Assembly (NCBI GenBank): GCA_964433495.1
Contig: CAYSRC010000019.1
Span: 1 to 41,330, forward strand
DNA from: CAYSRC01 sp964433495
GTDB taxonomy: Bacteria > Bacillota > Clostridia > Oscillospirales > Ruminococcaceae
Reading direction: 5' to 3'
DNA length: 41,330 bases
The notes beneath the pieces are model-generated. The model saw only the letters and a program-made list of their open reading frames with translations. It was not told where the DNA came from and did not search any database. How positions within the stretch are numbered: position 1 is the stretch's first letter; every line of letters begins with the position of its first letter. A program made the translations under genes and the position numbers. Below are positions 34,290-41,330 of this stretch, one piece after another.

Positions 34290-34816
34290 CGGACCTGCGC
34301 CCCGCTGCCTTGACTTTTTGTACTTTGACGTGTGGGGGCTGAGATGTTATTCCCTCATCTTTTTAGGGGATTACATCGCGCTCTGCGCCCCGCTGCCTTG
34401 ACGCTTTGCGCTTTGACGCACAGGGCCGGGATGTCGGTCTTTTGCCCTTTTTCGGGCGCACCGCGCCCCGACTCGGCGCACAGGGCGCCCTGCCGCCCCG
34501 TTCAAAAAGGATGCAGCCCTCCTGCCGCCGAGAGAGCAGCAGGGAGGCTTTCGGCTGCCCCGCGAGCGCCCCGTTTAGGCATTTTAACGAACTTTTTGCG
34601 CGGCCCGTCGCCGCGTCCGCGGATATCCCCCGCGTTTATGGGGAAAAATGCACATATAACGCACACGAATTTTGTTTAAATGTGTTGCAAAAAAAACTTC
34701 TCTTGTGTAAACTATATATATATTTGGGGCTCAATCTATATCTTTTGACGATGGGTAAAATGACGAACCCGGCGGTGTTTCGTCCTGTAAAAATACGTTA
34801 GCGGAGGGCTTGAGAG
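34290..34816. other. 527-base gap before the PucR-type regulator, with a direct repeat
   Basis: A 20-base identical block, CTGCGCCCCGCTGCCTTGAC, occurs at 34295-34314 and 34383-34402. Each is followed by a related tail (CTTTGACG, then GATGT), so a unit of about 53 bases is repeated with an 88-base period. A GC-rich hairpin near 34520-34560 has a poor T-tract. The right third is AT-rich and holds the regulator's promoter. No gene was recognised. Confidence 0.6.
34685..34713 (+). promoter_or_regulatory. Promoter of the PucR-type regulator
   Basis: TTGCAA (34685-34690) and TAAACT (34708-34713) are 17 bases apart in an AT-rich stretch, about 100 bases before the start at 34817. Confidence 0.5.
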
Positions 34817-35899
34817 ATGGCGGACAGACTGTATCAGGGCATTGTTTACCAAATGAGGGACGCCGTAGAACGCGTTGTGGGCGTGGTGGACGAGGAGTCT
34901 ACGGTCATCGCCTGCAGCGACCTAAGCCGCCTCGGCGAGGTTCGCGCCGTCCCCCCGAGGGAGAGCACCGACGACGGCGTCTTTAAGCTTGACGGGTGCA
35001 CCTACAAGCTCATCGGGCAGAGCCCCGACGACCCGACTGCGGTGTTCGTCGACGGCGAGGACGACGACGCGCGGCGCTTTGTCTCGATGGCCGCCGTCGC
35101 CATCGGCAACCTCAAGCAGTATTTTGAGGAAAAATACGACAAGACAAACTTCATCAAAAACGTCGTGCTCGACAACATCCTGCCGGGGGATGTGTACGCC
35201 AAGGCGCGCGAGCTGCACTTCTCGACCGAGGTGGTGCGCGTCGTGCTGCTCATCCGCGTCGTCTCGAGCACCGAGATCTCGGCGCTCGACATCATCTCCG
35301 AGCTGTTCCCCGACAAGCAGAAGGACTTTGTGTTCAACATCAACGAGAACGACACCGTCATCGTCAAGGAGGCGCGCCCCGGCATCGAGCTCAAGGATAT
35401 CGAGAAGCTCGCGGGCTCGATCGTCGACACCCTCGAGAGTGAGCACTATATCAAGTCGGTCGTCGGAATCGGCAGCATGGTCACCGGCATCAAGGAGCTC
35501 GCGGGCTCGTTCAAGGACGCGCAGATCGCGCTCGAGGTCGGCAAGGTGTTCGACACCGAGCACTCGATCATCACCTACGGCAACCTCGGCATCGCGCGGC
35601 TCATCTACCAGCTTCCGACGACACTGTGCGAGATGTTCCTGCGCGAGGTGTTCAAGACGGGCTCGATAGAATCGCTCGACCAGGAGACCCTCTTCACAAT
35701 CCAGCGGTTTTTTGAAAACAACCTCAACGTCTCCGAGACGTCGCGCGGGCTGTTCGTGCACCGCAACACCCTCGTGTACCGCCTCGAAAAGATAAAAAAG
35801 CTGACAGGTCTCGACCTGCGCGAGTTTGACCACGCGATTGTCTTCAAGGTCGCGCTCATGGTCAAAAAGTACCTCGACAGCAATCCCACGAAATACTGA
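34817..35899 (+). CDS. PucR/CdaR-type transcriptional regulator
   Basis: A 360-residue regulator whose last 60 residues are the PucR C-terminal helix-turn-helix: FFENNLNVSETSRGLFVHRNTLVYRLEKI, then LREFDHAIVFKVALM. The middle (about 150-270) resembles the GGDEF-like CdaR domain, with VGIGSMVTGIKELAGSFKDAQIALEVG. The first 110 residues may be a sensory domain; its ligand is unknown. Classical family members control sugar-diacid or purine catabolism, but the neighbours here are ftsE and ftsX, 119 bases downstream with no terminator between. The ATG at 34817 has GGAGGG nine bases ahead. Whether it regulates the division genes is open. Confidence 0.88.
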   Translation: MADRLYQGIVYQMRDAVERVVGVVDEESTVIACSDLSRLGEVRAVPPRESTDDGVFKLDGCTYKLIGQSPDDPTAVFVDGEDDDARRFVSMAAVAIGNLKQYFEEKYDKTNFIKNVVLDNILPGDVYAKARELHFSTEVVRVVLLIRVVSSTEISALDIISELFPDKQKDFVFNINENDTVIVKEARPGIELKDIEKLAGSIVDTLESEHYIKSVVGIGSMVTGIKELAGSFKDAQIALEVGKVFDTEHSIITYGNLGIARLIYQLPTTLCEMFLREVFKTGSIESLDQETLFTIQRFFENNLNVSETSRGLFVHRNTLVYRLEKIKKLTGLDLREFDHAIVFKVALMVKKYLDSNPTKY

Positions 35900-36018
35900 C
35901 AAGACCGGCGGGCGAATTCCGAGCGGTCCCCAAAAAACGGTTGCGGCAGCGCACGGCGGGGCAACCGTCGGGCCGCCGCGGTTTGCCCGTCGCCCCCTGT
36001 CACGGAGAACAACTGCTT

Positions 36019-36698
<680 letters not shown>

Positions 36699-36702
<4 letters not shown>

Positions 36703-37592
36703 ACGGTGGAAGCTTCGGATATCTCATAAAGCAGGGCGTCCACAGCGCGTGGCTCAACCGCGTGATGACCCTCGCGTCGATCGGCATCCTGACGGCCTGC
36801 CTCATTTTGGTCGGCTGCACCGGCCTGCTCGCGCTCAACATCCGCGACACCTTCAAGTCGGTCGAGGACGAGACCGAGATGATCGTCTACATCGACGACG
36901 CGGCGACGTCCGCGCAGACCGAGCGCGTCGGGCAGGAGATTGCAAAGCTCGACGGCGTGCTGAACACCGAGTTTATCTCAAAGGCGGACGCCATCGAGAT
37001 CCAAAAGGAGTCGCTCGGCGACCAGGGCTATCTGCTCGACGGCCTCGGCGAGTTTCTCCCCTCGGGCTACCGCGTGTACGTCGACGGTCTTGAGAACATG
37101 CTCGCGGTCAGGGGGGAGATCGAAAAGCTCGACAACGTGCTCGAGATCTACGTCCCGACCCAGCTGGTCGAGATCCTGACGGGGCTTCGCAACATCGTGG
37201 GCATCCTCGGCGGGATCCTCATCATCATCCTCATCGTCGCGTCGATCGTCGTCATCAGCAACACCATCAAGCTCACGGTGTTCTCACGCAGGCGCGAGAT
37301 CAGCATCATGAAGTACGTCGGAGCGACCAACGGCTTTATCCGCCTGCCCTTTGTCGTCGAGGGGCTGACCATCGGCCTCACGGCGGCGATCCTCGCGTTT
37401 TTGATCGTCATGGGCGTGTACCAGGGCCTCGCGCAGATGATCACCGTCTCGAGCATCGGGTGGCTCAGCTCGATAAAGGTCGTCCCGTTTTGGGACGTGT
37501 GGTACTGGGTGCTCGGGCTGTTCGCGGCGTCGGGCATGATAATCGGAAGCTTCGGCAGCGCCTCGGCCATGAGAAAGCACCTCAAGGTCTGA
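36699..37592 (+). CDS. ftsX: Cell division membrane protein FtsX
   Basis: The 297-residue FtsX has an N-terminal helix (about 22-48), a large extracellular loop (about 50-165) and three C-terminal helices (about 168-193, 218-245 and 262-287). The conserved SRRREISIMKYVGATNGFIR lies between helices 2 and 3. The loop is where FtsX grips its hydrolase partner (PcsB or EnvC in other species). The likely partner is the coiled-coil M23 protein at 38566, separated by a 973-base repeat-rich gap. Start and stop are coupled to ftsE through ATGA. Confidence 0.96.
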
Positions 37593-37802
37593 GGGCCCGA
37601 AAGGCGGCTCAAAGCGTCCTCACGGGCTGCGTTATGCTTCGTTTGCGCAGGGGCGCAAGCATCCGCCCATTTTGCCGCGCGGCACCCCTCACGGGAATAT
37701 GTGAGGGGTGAGGGGAAGGGCCGCGAAACGGCGGGGGGATTGTAAGCGGTGTGCTAAAGCTGTGACACAAGGCATGTTTAGGCGGCAAAGCTTTGCCCGG
37801 TC

Positions 37803-37945
37803 AATCCCTCAGTCACCTTTGGTGACAGCTCCCTTTACACAAGGGAGCCTAAGGGCGCGCAACTTGAGGTGCAAGTGTAAGCTTTAAGCCCCGGAAACCT
37901 TCCCCCTTGGGGGAAGGGGGACCGCCCCGCGGTGGATGAGGGGTC
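37803..37945 (+). repeat. Hairpin-rich intergenic element, copy 1
   Basis: Its ends are inverted and similar (TCAATCCCTCA at the left, GGATGAGGGGTCA at the right). Inside are GTCACC/GGTGAC, GCTCCCTT/AAGGGAGC and CTTCCCCC/GGGGGAAG hairpins. Similar elements are, from memory, frequent between genes in gut Clostridia. Confidence 0.65.
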
Positions 37946-38066
37946 AAGGAGCTTCTTATTCATAGCAGGGATAAAGTTTAAAATCAGCTCACCCCTCGTC
38001 TCGTCCTCGCGGGCTGCGTTAAGCTCCGTCTGTACAATGGGCGAGGTCAAGCGCGGAAGCTCAGCT

Positions 38067-38180
38067 TACCCCTCATCAGTCAGCCGATGCTGACACGGCT
38101 CGCATATTCTCGCGAGTTGTGCCGAACGCCGTACAGATTGCGTTCGGCTCTTCCCCCCCCATGGGGGAAGCTCAAGGGCC
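38067..38180 (+). repeat. Hairpin-rich intergenic element, copy 2 (diverged)
   Basis: ACCCCTCATCAGTCAGC at the left and CTTCCCCCCCATGGGGGAAG near the right recall copy 1. The middle differs and has a GCCGAACGC/GCGTTCGGC hairpin. Confidence 0.5.
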
Positions 38181-38202
38181 CGGAACTTAAAGCCCCTTCG
38201 CG

Positions 38203-38377
38203 AATAATAGGAACGATGCGCATCTGCCGCGCGGAGTGGTCAAATATAAGAGGAACGAACATTTGACATTCGGCGCGGTATTATGCGCCTTTCGGGCTAT
38301 CGTTCCGATTACGACGTGCATCTACCGCACGGAGTGCCGGGCTATCGTTCCTATTAAGCCCGGCAGCCCGACCGGCC
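38203..38377 (+). repeat. Dispersed intergenic repeat, copy B (compound)
   Basis: GATGCGCATCTGCCGCGCGG, GGTCAAAT, ATTTGACAT, CGGCGCGG and ATGCGCCTTTCGGGCT occur in the order of copy A. The sequence then restarts with GATTACGACGTGCATCTACC and ends CCTATTAAGCCCGGC, as if a second, internally deleted copy were fused on. Confidence 0.75.
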
Positions 38378-38565
38378 GACCGTTTGGCCGGGAGTCTTAA
38401 GGGCGGCGCTCGGTTTTGGTATTGAACGGCCCAAAATAAAGCCTCCATGCCCTCAAAAACAAACCAACAAACAGAATTGAGCTGCCAAGGGGCTTTGACC
38501 CCTCAAAAGCCCCGTCTGCCGGGCAAATAATGTCCCGCACTGTCCCCGAAAGGAGTTGATAAGCT

Positions 38566-39720
38566 TTGAAACTAAAGAGATTTATCCTGACATTTGCGGC
38601 GCTTGCGCTCACGGCCTTCTTCGCGCTCGACGCCTGCGCCCCTCTAAGCGCCCTGACACGCGAGGAGGCCATCCAACAGAAGGCACAGCTTCAGCAGCAG
38701 CTGATCGACATCAACCGCCAGCTCGCCGAGATAAAGGACGACGTCGAAAAGGCGCAGGAAAAGGCGAGGACCTATGCCGAGCGCAAGAGCATCGTCGAGG
38801 AGCAGATAAGGATCATCAAGGAGGCCATCGACCTCAAGGAGCAGGAGCTCGCCGCAAGGCAGGAGGAGCTCGAGCTCAAGATCAAGGAGACGGCCGACAC
38901 CTACGCCCTTTTTAAGCAGCGCATGCGCGCGCTGTACATGAACAACAACTATTCCTCGGCGCTCGAGATGCTGCTCGGCGCGTCCGACTTCACCGAGTTT
39001 GTCATGAACTCGGAGGCGAGCAGGCGCATAAGCGAGCACGACACACAGCTCATCGCGAAGCTTGAGCGCGAGCAGAAGGAGATCGAGGAGATCAAGGCCG
39101 GCATCGAAAGCGACCTCGCGCAGCTCGACCTCGACAAGCAGGAGCTGGATGCGAAGTACAACGAGCTTGCCCTTTTGTATCAGGAGGCCAACAACGAGCT
39201 GTCCACCGCCGAGGCGCTGCAGAGCGCCAAGGAGGACGACTATGACAAGATCATCGCCGAGCTCGACGCGATCAACGCCCAGTGGGACGCCCTCATGGGC
39301 ACGGGTATGCAGGACTATGTCGGCGATTATTTCGCGTGGCCGGTGCCCGGCTTCACCTGGATATCGTCGAAATTCGGCTGGCGCACCCTGTACGGGCGGC
39401 CCAACTATCACGGGGGCATCGACATCGCGGGCGCTGGCATCTACGGCAAGCCGATCATCGCGTCGGACACGGGGCAGGTGCGCACCGCGGCGTACAACGC
39501 CGGCGGCTACGGCAACTATGTCATCATCGACCACGGCGGCAACAACTGGACGGTGTACGGCCACATGACGCAGTACATTGTCTACGCGGGCGAGTGGGTG
39601 TCTCAGGGGCAGACCATCGGCTATGTCGGCAGCACCGGCAACTCGACGGGGCCGCACCTGCACTTTGAGATAAGGCTGAACGGGCAGAAGGTCAACCCCG
39701 TCGACTATGTCGTGAGATAG
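38566..39720 (+). CDS. Coiled-coil M23 peptidoglycan hydrolase, EnvC/PcsB-like
   Basis: A 384-residue exported wall hydrolase or hydrolase activator. A TTG start at 38566 (nine bases after AAAGGAG) gives a signal peptide (KLKRFILTFAALALTAFFAL). Residues about 32-235 are a long two-part coiled coil rich in Glu, Lys and Gln, interrupted by the YMNNNYSSALEMLLGASDFTEFV segment typical of FtsEX-binding partners. The C-terminal M23/LytM domain has His282 and Asp286 (HGGID) and HLHFE (His364, His366). All zinc ligands are present, so it should be a true endopeptidase, unlike E. coli EnvC. It follows ftsEX and is therefore the likely effector of that complex. Confidence 0.9.
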   Translation: MKLKRFILTFAALALTAFFALDACAPLSALTREEAIQQKAQLQQQLIDINRQLAEIKDDVEKAQEKARTYAERKSIVEEQIRIIKEAIDLKEQELAARQEELELKIKETADTYALFKQRMRALYMNNNYSSALEMLLGASDFTEFVMNSEASRRISEHDTQLIAKLEREQKEIEEIKAGIESDLAQLDLDKQELDAKYNELALLYQEANNELSTAEALQSAKEDDYDKIIAELDAINAQWDALMGTGMQDYVGDYFAWPVPGFTWISSKFGWRTLYGRPNYHGGIDIAGAGIYGKPIIASDTGQVRTAAYNAGGYGNYVIIDHGGNNWTVYGHMTQYIVYAGEWVSQGQTIGYVGSTGNSTGPHLHFEIRLNGQKVNPVDYVVR

Positions 39721-39733
39721 GGGGCTGCGTGCG

Positions 39734-40930
39734 ATGAACAAAAAGATTTCGGTGGGCGTCGCGGTCTCACTGATCCTGATCGCGATCGCCATAACCTTTA
39801 CCGCCACCGTGATATACGCCATGCGCAGCTTTGACAGCAAGGTCTCAAGCGCGCAGGAGCGCGCGTCGATGTTCGACAAACTGTCCGAGATCGACAAGGT
39901 GGTGCGCGTGAACCTGCTTAACCCCATCGACGACACCGTCCTCTCGGACGCGCTGGCCGAGGGGTATATGGCGGGTCTCGGGGACAACGGGGCGCACTAT
40001 CTCACCGCCGACGAGATAACCGCGCGCAACAACGCCGGCCTCGGCACCCTTGTCACCACCGGCGTCGAGGTCGCAAGCGACGCCTCGGGCTATCTTTTGG
40101 TGACCGACGTGCTGCCCGACTCCTCGGCGGCGGCGCAGGGGCTCGCGGTCGGGGACATCATCCTGTCGGTCGACGGCGCCGACCTCCTCCCGCTCGAGTT
40201 CGAGGACGCCGCAGCTCTGTTAGCGGGCAGCGACGGCAGCGACTGCACCGTCGTCTATATGCGGGAGGGCGAGGAGACCGAGGTCGTGCTGACGCGCACG
40301 ACGCTCATGCGGCCGTCGGTCGAAAGCGATGTTCGGGACGGGTTTTATTACATCCACATCGCGGCGCTCAGCGACACCACCGCCTCGCAGTTTGAAACGG
40401 CGATCAAGGAGGCGGTCGCAAACAGCGCGGTGTCGGGCATCATCGTCGACATAAGGGGCCTCGACGGGGGCGCAAGCCTCGAGCCGATCGCCAACATGCT
40501 CGACATCCTCCTGCCGACCGGCACGCTGATAAGCGGCACCTTCAGCGGGGGCGTCACCAAGGTGCTGTACACCTCCAACGAGAGCAGCGTCGAGCTGCCC
40601 GTCGCAGTCCTTGTGAACGGCGAGACCCGCGGCTACTCGGAGGCGTTTGCTGCGGTGATGGGCGACAGCCAAAGCTGCATCATCGTGGGCGAGACCACGG
40701 CGGGCGAGGGCACGCTCAAGCAGCTCTATCCGCTCAACGACGGCTCGGGCGTTGAGTTCACCGTCGCCGTGCTGAACGCGCCGTCGAGCGGCGCTTATGA
40801 CGGCGTCGGCGTGATGCCCGACTATGAGGTTGCGGTGCCCGACGACTTTGCGGCAACCGCAAGCCCGTCCGAGCTGACCGACCCGCAGTATGCCCGCGCG
40901 CTCGAGGTGCTGCGCGCGAACGTGTGGTGA
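39734..40930 (+). CDS. S41-family (CtpA-like) protein, predicted catalytically inactive
   Basis: A 398-residue membrane-anchored protein (helix about 6-30) with the carboxyl-terminal processing protease layout: GLGDNGAHYLTADE, a PDZ domain (about 108-195; VLPDSSAAAQGLAVGDIILSVDG), then the S41 fold (IIVDIRGLDGGASLEPIANM). Where active enzymes have SASASE, this reads ETRGYSE, so the catalytic Ser is Gly300. Where they have GKGT, this reads GEGT, so the Lys is Glu325. The 25-residue spacing matches Ser430 and Lys455 of E. coli Tsp, and Asp311 matches Asp441. A scaffold or regulatory role is inferred. It starts 13 bases after the M23 gene (site GGGGGC) and is probably cotranscribed with it. Confidence 0.85.
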   Translation: MNKKISVGVAVSLILIAIAITFTATVIYAMRSFDSKVSSAQERASMFDKLSEIDKVVRVNLLNPIDDTVLSDALAEGYMAGLGDNGAHYLTADEITARNNAGLGTLVTTGVEVASDASGYLLVTDVLPDSSAAAQGLAVGDIILSVDGADLLPLEFEDAAALLAGSDGSDCTVVYMREGEETEVVLTRTTLMRPSVESDVRDGFYYIHIAALSDTTASQFETAIKEAVANSAVSGIIVDIRGLDGGASLEPIANMLDILLPTGTLISGTFSGGVTKVLYTSNESSVELPVAVLVNGETRGYSEAFAAVMGDSQSCIIVGETTAGEGTLKQLYPLNDGSGVEFTVAVLNAPSSGAYDGVGVMPDYEVAVPDDFAATASPSELTDPQYARALEVLRANVW

Positions 40931-41061
40931 TGGGGTGCTGCGCAGGCTTTGCTGTCGCCTTCGGCGACCGGGGCTCGGCGCGGCTTTGACGGCTGTGACA
41001 AGAAATAACGTCTGCGAGAGATATAAAGCAAACAGTCCGACGCGCTCTTAAAAAGCGTGTT

Positions 41062-41099
41062 AAAAACGCGGTGCTGAGAGCACCGCGTTTTTTATTCTT
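41062..41099 (+). terminator. Intrinsic terminator after the S41-family gene
   Basis: A perfect 14-bp stem (41062-41075 with 41079-41092, including flanking A/T pairs) and the tail TTTATTCTTT end the division cluster. Confidence 0.9.
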
Positions 41100-41180
41100 T
41101 GTGTGAGAAAAATCACCGCTCGCGAGGCCGCCTTGTGTCGTAAAAAGCGGCGAGCGCGCTTTGCCCTTCGGCTCGCTCGC

Positions 41181-41324
41181 CGAACGGTCGGGCTGCCGGG
41201 CTTAATCGGAACGAAAGCCCGAAAGGCGCATCATACCGCGCCGCATGTCAAATATCCGCTCCGCTGCCATCCCGTCACTCCGCACGGCAGATGCACGTTG
41301 TAATCGACGGCCGACAGGGTTCAC
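41181..41324 (-). repeat. Dispersed intergenic repeat, copy C
   Basis: On the minus strand it runs from GTGAACCCTGTCGGCCGTC to GCCCGGCAGCCCGACCGTTC, following copy A nearly throughout, including TTTGACATGCGGCGCG and ATGCGCCTTTCGGGCTTTCG. It lies close to the right edge of the window. The 400-base end stretch otherwise contains only the terminator at 41062-41099. Confidence 0.8.
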
Positions 41325-41330
41325 ATGCTC

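Larger units (their letters stand above)
37593..38565. other. 973-base repeat-rich gap between ftsX and the M23 gene
   Basis: The gap contains no supported gene. It holds two hairpin-rich elements with CCCTCA/TGAGGG-type ends (37803-37945 and 38067-38180), a 42-base unit present twice (37615-37655 and 38001-38042), a CCCCTCAC/GTGAGGGG hairpin at 37685-37708, and a compound copy of the dispersed repeat (38203-38377). It looks like a spot where mobile or palindromic intergenic elements have accumulated. No clear terminator for ftsX or promoter for the M23 gene was found in it. Confidence 0.7.

Noticed and set aside
34751..34801. A 16-codon ORF just before the PucR-type regulator
   Set aside because: No ribosome site and no terminator or coupling feature; its end near the real ribosome site is probably chance.
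37593..38565. CRISPR array among the repeats near ftsX
   Set aside because: Repeat units are few, unequal in length and irregularly spaced, and no cas gene is present.

Overview
The window reads as a chromosomal segment of a GC-rich member of the Clostridia (Bacillota), probably an Oscillospirales/Ruminococcaceae-like gut anaerobe. The evidence is a pyruvate:ferredoxin oxidoreductase, AddAB instead of RecBCD, a CarD regulator, an Agr/LytTR-type two-component pair, a CmpB-family membrane protein coupled to a tiny Cys-rich protein, strong GGAGG ribosome sites and frequent GTG/TTG starts. No rRNA, tRNA, CRISPR array, transposase or phage structural gene was recognised. Family names come from motifs read by eye.

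Layout. 1-1327 (-) is the N-terminal part of PFOR, running off the left edge. 1553-4667 (+) holds a CBS-domain transporter-like protein and a zinc-ribbon membrane protein with Pro/Gln/Tyr/Gly repeats. 5155-7671 (+) is a domain-swapped family 3 beta-glucosidase. 8042-9049 (-) is GAPDH. 9368-11482 (+) is an AgrA/AgrC-like pair. 11697-12754 (-) is the CmpB-type protein with its small partner. 13000-14537 (+) is a holin-like protein overlapping a cytoplasmic-type M23/SH3 endolysin. 14773-21428 (+) is addBA. 21892-24593 (-) is purB-purA. 24884-25417 (-) is carD.

25767-28572 (+) is an alpha/beta hydrolase followed by a lipoprotein flavin reductase. A pyrimidine-salvage neighbourhood follows: upp at 28912 behind a leader peptide and terminator, a minus-strand operon of dCMP deaminase, type II pantothenate kinase and a HAD phosphatase (30028-32151), and two tandem cytidine deaminases (32443-33445) whose end overlaps rsmA. 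34817-40930 (+) is a cell-wall/division cluster: PucR-type regulator, ftsE, ftsX, an EnvC/PcsB-like coiled-coil M23 protein and an S41-family protein that has lost its catalytic Ser and Lys.

Most notable observations: (i) a pyrBI-like leader peptide/U-rich/terminator arrangement before upp, with two further terminator-like hairpins in the 5' leaders of the GH3 and hydrolase genes; (ii) a predicted S41 pseudoprotease beside FtsEX and its likely hydrolase partner; (iii) an isolated holin/endolysin-like cassette; (iv) a dispersed, partly palindromic intergenic repeat in at least four copies, and a 973-bp repeat mosaic inside the division cluster.
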